Positions 52,972 to 61,051 of a stretch of DNA of 64,000 bases are shown here, piece by piece. The DNA is taken from assembly GCA_017454355.1 (NCBI GenBank), contig JAFTDD010000014.1:1-64000 (forward strand), given 5' to 3'. The stretch's first letter is position 1, and every line of letters begins with the position of its first letter. This DNA comes from Muribaculaceae bacterium. GTDB lineage: Bacteria; Bacteroidota; Bacteroidia; Bacteroidales; Muribaculaceae. The position numbers and the translations under genes were made by a program. A model generated the notes under the pieces. That model was not told the origin of the DNA and did no database searches. It saw nothing but the letters and a program-made list of their open reading frames with translations.

Positions 52972-54195
52972 ATGAAACCAATATCACGATTACTCTTTTT
53001 GTCGGCATTGCTGCTCGCGTCATATAACGCGTGGGCACAGTCATCCGGCTTCGCAAAACTTGACGCGTGGGTGCAGATTTGGAAAACCGGACACCGCACT
53101 TACTTCGGATACCCCGTTAACCAGCAGTCACAAATGCGCGACTTCTATGAGTGGTACCTGTCGACCGGAATGGAGTCGGTGAACCTCAACAACGCCGGCG
53201 ACCCGATGACCGACTCGCCGTGGACGATGTCGTCGCAGGCTTTTGAGCGCGATGTGATTGAGTATTTCGCTCCGCTATATGATTTCGACAAGGACAACGT
53301 GTGGGGCATCGTGACCCATAGCGGCACCGATGGCAACAACCACGGCATATATTTCGGCGCCAACTACTTGAAGAACAAGACGCAAAAAGACCCGGTGGTC
53401 TATGTGAGCGACGAGGCGCATTATTCCAACTTGCGTCTGACTGACCTGCAGAACCTTGACGTGCGATTAATCAAGAGCGACCGAATGGGCCGTATGATTC
53501 CCGACGAGTTGGAGAAATCGTTGGACACTTCGCGACCCGCCCTGATTATTTACGCGATGGGATCAACGTTCAAGGGAGCCATCGACGACATCCCCACTTT
53601 GAACGCTGTGCTTGCCGACCATCCGGAGTTGCCCGGCATCTACCGCCACGTTGACGCGGCTTTGTTTGGCGGCTACCTGCCGTTCACGCGTTACCGTGAT
53701 ATGGTGAGCCAACGCGAATTGGACTACGAGTCCATCGCCATCAGCGGTCACAAGTTTTTCGGCATCGACTCGCCGTCGGGCTTGTTCTTGTGTGCGCGCG
53801 ATGTGTATGACAACCAGACGGACTTCAATGTGACGTATCTCAACTTCAACATGAAGATGATCAACTGTTCGCGCGACGCGGTGCAGCCGCTCAAGTTCTG
53901 GTGGCTGATACAGAAGGTGGGTACCGAGGGATGGACCCGTCAGGCCGAGCAAATGCTTGCCTGCACCGATTATCTGAAGCAGCGGCTCGACGAGATTGGC
54001 TGGCCCGCATGGCGTAATGAGTTCAGCAACACCGTCTTCTTCCGTCGTCCGTCCAAGCGTGTCATCTCGGAATACACACTTGCTTTGGGCCACGATGAGA
54101 ATTTCGGCGGCGACTTGGCTCACGTTGTTGTGATGCAACACGTTACCAAAGACAAAATCGACACTTTCATCAACACTCTCCTCAACGACCAGTAG
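52972..54195 (+). CDS. Histidine decarboxylase-like PLP enzyme with a signal peptide
   Basis: A 407-residue group II PLP decarboxylase. It follows the Morganella-type histidine decarboxylase along its length: DAWVQIWK, GYPVN, GTDGNNHG with H150 in DEAHYSN, HVDAALFGG with D228, and the PLP lysine K261 in ISGHKFFG, plus the AWRNEFSNTVFF end. Unlike the cytoplasmic family it begins with a clear Sec signal (MKPISRLLFLSALLLASYNA, cut after WAQ or nearby). ATG 52972 is chosen for that reason. The substrate could be histidine or another amino acid; histamine formation outside the cytoplasm is inference. Confidence 0.85.
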   Translation: MKPISRLLFLSALLLASYNAWAQSSGFAKLDAWVQIWKTGHRTYFGYPVNQQSQMRDFYEWYLSTGMESVNLNNAGDPMTDSPWTMSSQAFERDVIEYFAPLYDFDKDNVWGIVTHSGTDGNNHGIYFGANYLKNKTQKDPVVYVSDEAHYSNLRLTDLQNLDVRLIKSDRMGRMIPDELEKSLDTSRPALIIYAMGSTFKGAIDDIPTLNAVLADHPELPGIYRHVDAALFGGYLPFTRYRDMVSQRELDYESIAISGHKFFGIDSPSGLFLCARDVYDNQTDFNVTYLNFNMKMINCSRDAVQPLKFWWLIQKVGTEGWTRQAEQMLACTDYLKQRLDEIGWPAWRNEFSNTVFFRRPSKRVISEYTLALGHDENFGGDLAHVVVMQHVTKDKIDTFINTLLNDQ

Positions 54196-54203
54196 ATCAT
54201 TAT

Positions 54204-54283
54204 AGACAAGAGAACAAGAGGGTTCTCGACAGGAGAACAGGAGGGCTTTGCAGGCAAGAGAAGTCGCTCCTGTTCTCTTGTCT
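54204..54283 (+). terminator. Hairpin repeat after the decarboxylase (copy 1 of the bracket)
   Basis: GACAGGAGAACAGGAG (54228-54243) pairs with CTCCTGTTCTCTTGTC (54267-54282); an alternative left arm lies at 54204-54216. About 50 bp (54230-54279) recur, with one change, at 59258-59307, beyond the next gene. TTTAATTG follows, so it may terminate transcription. Confidence 0.7.
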
Positions 54284-54368
54284 TTAATTGATCTCATTTT
54301 TTCTCATTTTTTCAATTACAATTTAACATTATTATTGTTTAAAATTTGGTGGTCTCACCGAAAAATAT

Positions 54369-54376
54369 TATTTTTG
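54369..54376 (+). promoter_or_regulatory. TATTTTTG -7 element of the large surface protein
   Basis: A TAnnTTTG match that would start a leader of about 275 nt before the ATG at 54659. Confidence 0.6.
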
Positions 54377-54449
54377 CGGCATGATTGGTAACTAACGCGT
54401 TTCCAGTCAACGACATTGTGGCTTTTCAAAAGAAGCGTTATGCTTATTC

Positions 54450-54611
54450 TTGTAGATTGAGAACCTAGGAAATTTTCAAATCTAACACAAGAGGATGGCA
54501 CGGCGGCTTCCGCGCTTCTGCGTGGACTGCATCTCTATACCCCTTTTTGTGTTAAGGTTTTCCTAGGACCATCAATCTACAAAGCGTGGCATAGCAGTCC
54601 GCGCTTTCTTT
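54450..54611 (+). ncRNA. Structured leader upstream of the large surface protein
   Basis: An extended inverted repeat: TTGTAGATTGA (54450-54460) with TCAATCTACAA (54573-54583), CCTAGGAAA (54464-54472) with TTTCCTAGG, and TAACACAA (54483-54490) with TTGTGTTA (54548-54555), around a 57-nt GC-rich loop. A second hairpin follows (AAAGCGTGG against CCGCGCTTT, about 54583-54608). It lies entirely between promoter and ORF. I do not recognise a known RNA family. The region 54297-54658 has no protein gene. Confidence 0.5.
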
Positions 54612-54658
54612 GTGTATCCCGTCGCCTCTTGGACTGCCGGCGACTAACTTCATTTTGT

Positions 54659-57600
54659 ATGAAACGGTTTATTTACCTATTTGTTGCATTTTTGCTGGGC
54701 TTGGCAGCACTGGCAATCGAGAGAACCGGCATTAGTGACAGAGTGAATGATGCTGAGACTTTCACTCAGGCCGTGGCTAAACTCGCTAAAGCCCATCCCA
54801 ACGAGCCGGAAGTCCGTCTGCGTATGGCTGCCCTTAATCCGGACTTTAATTTCACGACAGATGTTACTGTGACGCAGTCCGACAGCCGGGTTTGGTGTGA
54901 AGCTGTCAGCGGCGAAATCGGCGACACCATCAACTTGGTTCTAATGCTCAATAAAACAGAAATGTTCAATGCTTGGCAGATAGAATTCAATTTGCCAGAT
55001 GGTATTGTGCCGATTAATATAAATGGTAATTGTTGTACCTTTTATGATGGAGAGTTTTTTGAGCCTCTTGTTGTATCCCATAAACATAATTCAGAAATCG
55101 CATACCACTCTTCTGACAATAATAAAATAATCTCAATTGGTCATTCTTGTGCTGGCGTTGATGATGATGTTTATTGGACTTCATTGCCTTATGGAGATAA
55201 TGTTCTTATTACGCTACCTTTATATATAACTTCTTCGGCCAATGTGGGAGTTCACACAATGAACTTTTCCTCGGCGAGCCTATGGTTAGGCGGTTATCAA
55301 AAATTTATTCCTCAAACGACGGATTTCTCAATAACAGTTAAAGATGTGCCATTAATGGCAAGTGCTGACTGCTGGATTATCGGCAACCTCGGCAAAGGCT
55401 GGGTGACCAACGACGGCGTCAAGATGGAGCAAGGCGCTTCCGAGAACGAGTGGGTGGCCGACCTGACGAATGTCGAACCGGGCCGAAAGTGGTTCTCAAT
55501 TACCACTAAACTCTCTACCGAGCCTGAAGACTGGAGCATCAACGAGTCCCGTTACGGTGGCAGCTTCGAGATTATTTCCGGCAAGCCCCAACGACTGACC
55601 GCCGGCTCCGACGCCAGCCCTTGGGTCACTTTGAAGGTTATCAGCGACCTTCACATCGTGTTCAACACCAGCAGCGCCATGCTCGTGATCACCATTACCG
55701 AGAAAGGCGAGGTCGAGCCGTTCGACGCCAGCAAACTCACGTTCTACCTCACCGGTGGCGACTTCGACTGGTCGATGCCTCCCACAGTGATGTTTGAGAA
55801 CAACGGCGACGGCACCCATAGCGTGCAGATTACCTCTTACGGTGGCCAGTTCAGGATGGCTGGCACCAAAATCGAGCAGGCCAACCTTGACTGGGAGGTG
55901 TTTAACATGGGCGTGTACGGCGGCGCGTCGCTCGTCTTGGGCGACAACACCCTTCAAGCCGGTTACACAGAGAATATGGTAATGCCGCAGGTCGGCAAAT
56001 TCACTCTTACCATCAGCGATGTGACAGAGACTTCGTGCAAATTGAATATCGCTATAGCGGATGAAGAGGTCGAACCTGCGTACTACCTGATTGGCTCATT
56101 TAACAATTGGAACGATGATACCAAGCCCGCGTTCACAAAGAAGGGCGATGGCTCGTTCCAACTGCAGCAGGCTCTCGAGGCCGGCGCGACCTTCAAGGTG
56201 AAGGACCAGAACGGCACTTGGTATGGAGGCGACTACCAGGGTTTTGGCAACCCGTTTGAACTGAATATCAACGCTAACGTTGCTGTTCTCGCTATTGGCG
56301 ATAACATCAGCGACTTCGTCATCAACCAAGCAGGTACCTATACGTTCACCATCGCCAATGGTGTGCTCACAGTGACAGGCTTCCCGACTGTGCCGCAGCC
56401 CGTTGTCGAGATCGCAGCCGTCGAACTGATGGGCTCGAGAAACGAGTGGGCTGAGCCCCTGGGCACGTTTGCCGCAGAGGATCCCAGCACCGGCTACTGG
56501 ACCTTGAACGATGTGGTCTTCATTGCCAACGACGAGTTCAAGATCCGCGTCTCTTACACCGACCAGAGCGAGAAGTGGCTTGCTCCCGAGAGCGATGGCA
56601 ACTTCCTGGTGAGCGAGGAGCAACTCGGCAACGAACTTGCTCTCGTTGAGGGTGGCGGCAACATCTACGTCGAGAAGGCCGGTACGCTGAGTTTCGCGCT
56701 CGCTCCCGCCTTCGACAACCTCGTCATCACCGGCAAGTTTGAGGCCGAGCCCGTTGTCGAGATCGCAGCCGTCGAGTTGCTCGGCTCGAGCAACGAGTGG
56801 GCTGAGCCTCTGGGCGCGTTTGCCGCCGAGGATGCCAGCACCGGCTACTGGACCCTGAACGATGTGGCTTTCGCAGCCAACGATGAGTTCAAGATCCGCG
56901 TCCGCTACACCGACCAGACCGAGAAGTGGCTTGCTCCCGAGAGCGACGGCCACTTCCTCGTGAACGAGGAGCAACTTGGCAACGAGTTGACCCTTGTCGA
57001 GGGTGGTGCTGCCAACATGTATGTTGAGAAGGCCGGCACGCTGAGTTTTGCGCTTGCTCCCGCCTTTGACAACCTCGTCATTACCGGCGAGTTTGAGGCC
57101 GAGCCCGTTGTTGTGTTGGCAACATCAATTGAAATAAACAATAGCGAGTTGGCTTTGAATATAGGAGAAACGATAACGCTCACGGCGACTGTGCTACCCG
57201 AGGACGCTACCGACAAGAGCGTGACATGGACCAGCGACAATGAGAGTGTGGCCACCGTCGCCGATGGTGTGGTGACAGCCATCGCCGCAGGAACCGCTAC
57301 CATCACCGCCACAACGGCCGACGGCAGCAACCTGAGCGCCTCCTGCACGGTGAATGTCAATGCTGCGGCGCATAACGAGCTGGCCATCAGCGACTATAGC
57401 TGCATGGCGGGCGCGGCATTTACTCTGGACGTGGCGATGAACAACTCGGACGAGATCGGAGGTTTCCAGTTTGACCTCTATCTGCCTGAGGGCTTCACTG
57501 TCGCGCTCAACAGCAAGGGCAAGCCGGACGTGACGCTCAACGATGACCGCGTCGACGACCACACGCTGATGGTGAACGGCAACTTCGACGACGGACACTA

Positions 57601-59221
57601 TAACATCCTTGCCTTCTCGCTGAGCAACACGCCGTTTATCGGCAACGACGGCGCCGTGCTCCACATCAACCTGACGGCCGCCGACGCTGTGGCTGCCGGA
57701 ACACACACGCTAGAGTTGCGCGACATTGAGATTTCCAACCCGGACGGTTCGCAGGCGTGGAACTATGAGTCGCTGACGTCCACCATTACCGTGATTGCCC
57801 GCGGCGACGCCAACGGCGACGGCCGCGTCTCGGTGACCGACGTGCTGCTGATGGCCGCCGCGGCCAACGGCGGCGAGGCCGCCGGACTGGTGCTCGAGGC
57901 CGCCGACATGAACGGCGACGGACGCGTCACCGTGAGCGACCTGCTCGCCGTGGCCTCATTAGCCAACAATGCCAATGGCGCTTCCGGCGCGCCGCGACGT
58001 GGCATGCCCGCCGCTTGCGGCCAGGCCAAGGCCAGGCCCTACAATGGCATCAACCTCACCGCCACGCTGTCCACCGACAACCGCCTCGCCGTGGACGACG
58101 TCACCGTTGACCCGGGCGAGACGTTCACCCTGCCCGTGCGGATGATTAACCCAGACGAGATTGGCGGCTTCCAGTTTGACCTCTATCTGCCCGACGACAT
58201 CACCGTGGCATTGAACAAGAAAGGCAAACTCGACATCACGCTCGACGAGGACCGCATGGACGACCACATGCTCCAGTTCAACAACAGTTTCGACGACGGC
58301 CACCTGCACGTGCAGTCGTTCTCGATGTCCAACACGCCGTACTACGAGAACGATGGCCCCGTGGTATATGTCAAACTCAACGTGGCCGGCGACGCCACCC
58401 CGGGCGCCTACACCGCGCGGATGCGCAACGTGGAGCTGTCCAACCCGTTTGGCAGCGCGAGCGTGTGGTATGAGGACGGTTTCACCTTCGGCATCACCAT
58501 CACCGGCGAGGCCGGCGTCACGCTGCAAGACTTGTTGGCTGGTGGCGAGGACGGTGGTGAGTACACCGTGAGCGATGCGCTGGCGGTGGCCTACGCGTGT
58601 AGCGAGTTTGCTGTGGTGACCGACGGCAACGGCAACTGGCTGAAGGTAACCGGAGCCGAACTGAGCGCCTACGGCGGCATCGAGGCGGGTACGCTCAGCG
58701 GCACCCTCAGCGGCATGGCGGCGAACCCGACGCTCACCGTCACCGCGGCACCTGTCGACGCCATTGAGGTGCCCTACGAGTTGACTACCTACGACATGGC
58801 GGCGTCGTTGGCGCCGAAGGCCAACGAGTTGGCGACCGTCAAGGGCTACTATTTCATGCAAAATGGTCAGCCGGTGCTGCGCGGCTATGGCCGCGCGCCC
58901 TACGGCCAGAGTGTGACGCTCGACGTGACTAACGTCGATGTGAGCAACCTCATTGAGGGCGAGCAGTATGTCATCTCGGCCGTGGTGCAGTTGCGAGAGG
59001 CATGGAGCGGCGCTCCGCGCAAAGTCGCCGCCGGCGGCAGCGATGCCTACAAGAACGTCTCGCTCATCGTCACGCAGGTGCCGGGCGAGACGACCGCCAT
59101 CACCGACCTCAACGCCGACGACGACGCACCCGCGCAGCGCTACAACCTGCTCGGACATCCGGTGGACGACAACTACCGCGGCATCGTCATCGAGCGTGGG
59201 CGCAAAATCCTCGTCCGCTGA
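54659..59221 (+). CDS. Large secreted protein with cohesin-like and dockerin modules
   Basis: A 1520-residue secreted protein; start at ATG 54659 (MKRFIYLFVAFLLGLAALA signal peptide). Modules in order: an AT-rich cohesin-like domain (about 71-231), two SusE/SusF-like beta-sandwiches (235-470), a YYLIGSFNNWN glycan-binding-like module (473-580), two nearly identical ~118-residue modules (581-818), a BIG_2 Ig-like domain (821-902), a second cohesin-like domain (906-1045), a dockerin pair (1049-1104: DANGDGRVSVTD, DMNGDGRVTVSD), a third cohesin-like domain (1134-1283), an unassigned region, and a C-terminal tail (YNLLGHPVDDNYRGIVIERG) of the kind common on secreted Bacteroidales proteins. The GC-rich repeat lies in frame after the dockerin (GQAKARPYNG). 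Probably a cell-surface glycan-binding or scaffold protein. Confidence 0.8.
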   Translation: MKRFIYLFVAFLLGLAALAIERTGISDRVNDAETFTQAVAKLAKAHPNEPEVRLRMAALNPDFNFTTDVTVTQSDSRVWCEAVSGEIGDTINLVLMLNKTEMFNAWQIEFNLPDGIVPININGNCCTFYDGEFFEPLVVSHKHNSEIAYHSSDNNKIISIGHSCAGVDDDVYWTSLPYGDNVLITLPLYITSSANVGVHTMNFSSASLWLGGYQKFIPQTTDFSITVKDVPLMASADCWIIGNLGKGWVTNDGVKMEQGASENEWVADLTNVEPGRKWFSITTKLSTEPEDWSINESRYGGSFEIISGKPQRLTAGSDASPWVTLKVISDLHIVFNTSSAMLVITITEKGEVEPFDASKLTFYLTGGDFDWSMPPTVMFENNGDGTHSVQITSYGGQFRMAGTKIEQANLDWEVFNMGVYGGASLVLGDNTLQAGYTENMVMPQVGKFTLTISDVTETSCKLNIAIADEEVEPAYYLIGSFNNWNDDTKPAFTKKGDGSFQLQQALEAGATFKVKDQNGTWYGGDYQGFGNPFELNINANVAVLAIGDNISDFVINQAGTYTFTIANGVLTVTGFPTVPQPVVEIAAVELMGSRNEWAEPLGTFAAEDPSTGYWTLNDVVFIANDEFKIRVSYTDQSEKWLAPESDGNFLVSEEQLGNELALVEGGGNIYVEKAGTLSFALAPAFDNLVITGKFEAEPVVEIAAVELLGSSNEWAEPLGAFAAEDASTGYWTLNDVAFAANDEFKIRVRYTDQTEKWLAPESDGHFLVNEEQLGNELTLVEGGAANMYVEKAGTLSFALAPAFDNLVITGEFEAEPVVVLATSIEINNSELALNIGETITLTATVLPEDATDKSVTWTSDNESVATVADGVVTAIAAGTATITATTADGSNLSASCTVNVNAAAHNELAISDYSCMAGAAFTLDVAMNNSDEIGGFQFDLYLPEGFTVALNSKGKPDVTLNDDRVDDHTLMVNGNFDDGHYNILAFSLSNTPFIGNDGAVLHINLTAADAVAAGTHTLELRDIEISNPDGSQAWNYESLTSTITVIARGDANGDGRVSVTDVLLMAAAANGGEAAGLVLEAADMNGDGRVTVSDLLAVASLANNANGASGAPRRGMPAACGQAKARPYNGINLTATLSTDNRLAVDDVTVDPGETFTLPVRMINPDEIGGFQFDLYLPDDITVALNKKGKLDITLDEDRMDDHMLQFNNSFDDGHLHVQSFSMSNTPYYENDGPVVYVKLNVAGDATPGAYTARMRNVELSNPFGSASVWYEDGFTFGITITGEAGVTLQDLLAGGEDGGEYTVSDALAVAYACSEFAVVTDGNGNWLKVTGAELSAYGGIEAGTLSGTLSGMAANPTLTVTAAPVDAIEVPYELTTYDMAASLAPKANELATVKGYYFMQNGQPVLRGYGRAPYGQSVTLDVTNVDVSNLIEGEQYVISAVVQLREAWSGAPRKVAAGGSDAYKNVSLIVTQVPGETTAITDLNADDDAPAQRYNLLGHPVDDNYRGIVIERGRKILVR
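56401..57113. repeat. Tandem duplication of a ~357-bp module
   Basis: Two adjacent copies (about 56401-56753 and 56754-57113) encode nearly the same ~118 residues, each starting VVEIAAVEL and ending NLVITG with FEAEP. The low divergence suggests recent duplication or ongoing homogenisation. Confidence 0.88.
58017..58046. repeat. GC-rich 28-bp repeat inside a gene (copy C)
   Basis: GCGGCCAGGCCAAGGCCAGG followed by CCCTACAATG is identical over its core to the intergenic copies at 1933 and 59977. It is translated in frame between the dockerin and the third cohesin-like domain. Confidence 0.88.
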
Positions 59222-59257
59222 CGGTATTTTAGACAGGAAAACTGAAGAATTTTCAGA

Positions 59258-59310
59258 CAGGAGAACAGGAGGGCTTTGCAGGTAAGAGAAGTCGCTCCTG
59301 TTCTCTTTTT
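59258..59310 (+). terminator. Terminator hairpin (copy 2 of the bracket)
   Basis: GAGAACAGGAG (59261-59271) pairs with CTCCTGTTCTC (59295-59305), followed by TTTTT. It carries the same 50-bp sequence as 54230-54279 and ends the large secreted-protein gene. Confidence 0.82.
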
Positions 59311-59352
59311 CTCTACTGTGTTCTATATCGGTCATTCAAGTTTGTGATGTTA

Positions 59353-59465
59353 AGGTGATTGATAATCAATAATAAGCGGTTTCTTGTAGGGGCAGAATTT
59401 ATTCTGCCCGCCTGCCGCAAACGGGCAGAATAAATTCTGCCACTACATTTCTCAGAACTATCAAT
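59353..59465. repeat. ~113-bp dispersed element, copy 2 (inverted)
   Basis: Matches the reverse complement of 21940-22052 across its whole length, including GTGATTGATAATCA, AATAAGCGGTT and TTTCTCAGAAC outside the palindromic core (59385-59447). It lies in the 818-nt gap 59222-60039, which contains no gene. Confidence 0.8.
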
Positions 59466-59540
59466 CTATCTACTATAGAAAATAAATAATTAGTTTTGCT
59501 GAATTTTACAAATTAGTAATAATTTGAATATCAGCGTTTT

Positions 59541-59605
59541 TGTAGGGATACAATTTATTGTGTCCGCCCCTGCGGCACGTGGACACAATAAATTGTGTCC
59601 CTACA
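59541..59605. repeat. Variant palindrome (TGTAGGGATACAATTTATTG)
   Basis: The same architecture as the core at 59385-59447 but with GTGTCC in place of CTGCCC on both arms, so the change is compensated. It lies 94 nt after that core. Confidence 0.8.
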
Positions 59606-59819
59606 TATTTCGATTTACCACTTGATAATCATTATGTTGAATAAGGTTTTGAGTGATTTCCGCATGCAACGCGTGCGCTTATTATGATACGTACTCTTTA
59701 CGAAAATTTTCGAGAAAGTATTTTCGGGAAGTTTCAAGAATTTATGCGAGCTTTCTTTTTCCGATAGTTAAAGTTTGTTAAATATTATTGTTGTGTGGGA
59801 GTCGGAGAGTGGTGAGTGG

Positions 59820-59849
59820 TTGTCATGTCGTGAAAATGTTGTATCTTTG
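59820..59849 (+). promoter_or_regulatory. TTG / TATCTTTG promoter of the ribosomal protein run
   Basis: TTG (59820-59822) and TATCTTTG (59842-59849) are separated by 19 nt. The leader to rplM is about 185 nt and could host autoregulation. Confidence 0.68.
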
Positions 59850-59976
59850 CAGCACCGATTATATCCAACATTAACCAACGCTTGGAGCCATGGTGGGCAT
59901 TTGGCCGTGTCTGCCGTGTGTACTTTGGGCAAAAATTTAACTATTTATCAGTAATCCTCCCTAACTCCCCTCTAAG

Positions 59977-60006
59977 CAGCCAGGCCAAGGCCAGGCCCTA
60001 CAATGA
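59977..60006. repeat. GC-rich 28-bp repeat (copy D) in the rplM leader
   Basis: GCAGCCAGGCCAAGGCCAGG followed by CCCTACAATG lies 34 nt before the rplM start codon, so it is transcribed in the leader of an essential operon. Confidence 0.88.
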
Positions 60007-60039
60007 AGGGAAGAAACGGAGAAACATTATTTTAAAGAA

Positions 60040-60519
60040 GTGGATACTTTAAGTTACAAGACTGTTTCGGCTAATGACGCGACAGTCCAGAAAGAATGGG
60101 TAGTGGTCGATGCTACCGATCAGATTCTGGGTCGCTTGTGCTCGAAGGTTGCGAAGCTCCTCCGCGGCAAGTACAAGCCCAACTTCACTCCGCACGTGGA
60201 CTGCGGTGACAACGTGATTATCATCAACGCCGACAAGGTGCGCATGACCGGCAAGAAGTGGAACGAGCGCCAGTATGTGAGCTACACGGGCTATCCCGGT
60301 GGCCAGCGTTTCGCCACTCCGGCCATCCTGCAGGCCAAGAGCCTGCGTCGCGGCGGCAAGGCCGGCAAGCACCCCCTGTTCATCCATGTGGTGAAGGGTA
60401 TGCTTCCCAAGAACCGCCTGGGTGCGAAGTTGCTCAACAACCTGTATGTGTACAACGGCAGCGAGCATCCCCACTCGGCACAGAAGCCCAAGGCAATCGA
60501 CATCAACACCCTTAACTAA
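60040..60519 (+). CDS. rplM: 50S ribosomal protein L13
   Basis: A 159-residue L13 with the Bacteroidota N-terminus MDTLSYKTVSANDATVQKEW and conserved LGRLCSKVAKLLRGK and YTGYPGGQR blocks. The start codon is GTG at 60040; no in-frame ATG is available before the conserved part. It begins the rplM-rpsI pair. Confidence 0.97.
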   Translation: MDTLSYKTVSANDATVQKEWVVVDATDQILGRLCSKVAKLLRGKYKPNFTPHVDCGDNVIIINADKVRMTGKKWNERQYVSYTGYPGGQRFATPAILQAKSLRRGGKAGKHPLFIHVVKGMLPKNRLGAKLLNNLYVYNGSEHPHSAQKPKAIDINTLN

Positions 60520-60531
60520 GCAATCGGAGAT

Positions 60532-60921
60532 ATGGAAAACAAGATCAATGCAGTTGGCCGCCGCAAGGCAGCAGTCGCCCGCGTCTTTGTCAGCGAGGGC
60601 ACCGGTGTGATCACCATCAACAAGCGCACTCTGGCCGAGTATTTCCCCTCGCCGATTCTTCAATTCATCGTCAAGCAGCCGTTGACGACCCTCGATGTGG
60701 CTGAGAAGTATGACATCCAGGTCAACCTTGACGGTGGCGGCTACAAGGGCCAAGCCGAGGCTTTGCGTCTGGCTATCGCCCGCGCGCTGGTTAAGATTAA
60801 CGCTGATGACAAGAGCGTGCTGCGTAAGGAAGGCTTCATGACTCGCGACCCGCGTGTTGTCGAGCGTAAGAAGCCGGGTCAACCCAAGGCCCGCAAGCGC
60901 TTCCAGTTCAGCAAGCGTTAA
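60532..60921 (+). CDS. rpsI: 30S ribosomal protein S9
   Basis: A 129-residue S9 (VGRRKAAVARVF at the start, KKPGQPKARKRFQFSKR at the end; the C-terminal KR reaches the P site). Twelve nucleotides after rplM. Confidence 0.98.
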   Translation: MENKINAVGRRKAAVARVFVSEGTGVITINKRTLAEYFPSPILQFIVKQPLTTLDVAEKYDIQVNLDGGGYKGQAEALRLAIARALVKINADDKSVLRKEGFMTRDPRVVERKKPGQPKARKRFQFSKR

Positions 60922-61051
60922 CGAGAGTTTAGTATCTAAACCGAGTCGACTCAGGTGGCGCGCGAGCGCCGCATGACTACCACACGGTTGAGATGTCCTC
61001 CCTCGACAAGGAGTAACATTATTAATAAGAAAGTAAACAAAAAACAAAAAA

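Noticed and set aside
57959..59335. 458-residue minus-strand open frame
   Set aside because: It lies antisense to the surface protein gene in GC-rich codons, has no family features, and its sense strand is clearly coding. The 409-residue frame at 28933-30162 opposite glgP is rejected for the same reason.
59222..60039. Small protein gene or tRNA in the 818-nt gap
   Set aside because: Only a terminator, two palindromic repeats, a promoter and a leader can be supported; no tRNA cloverleaf and no plausible coding frame was seen.
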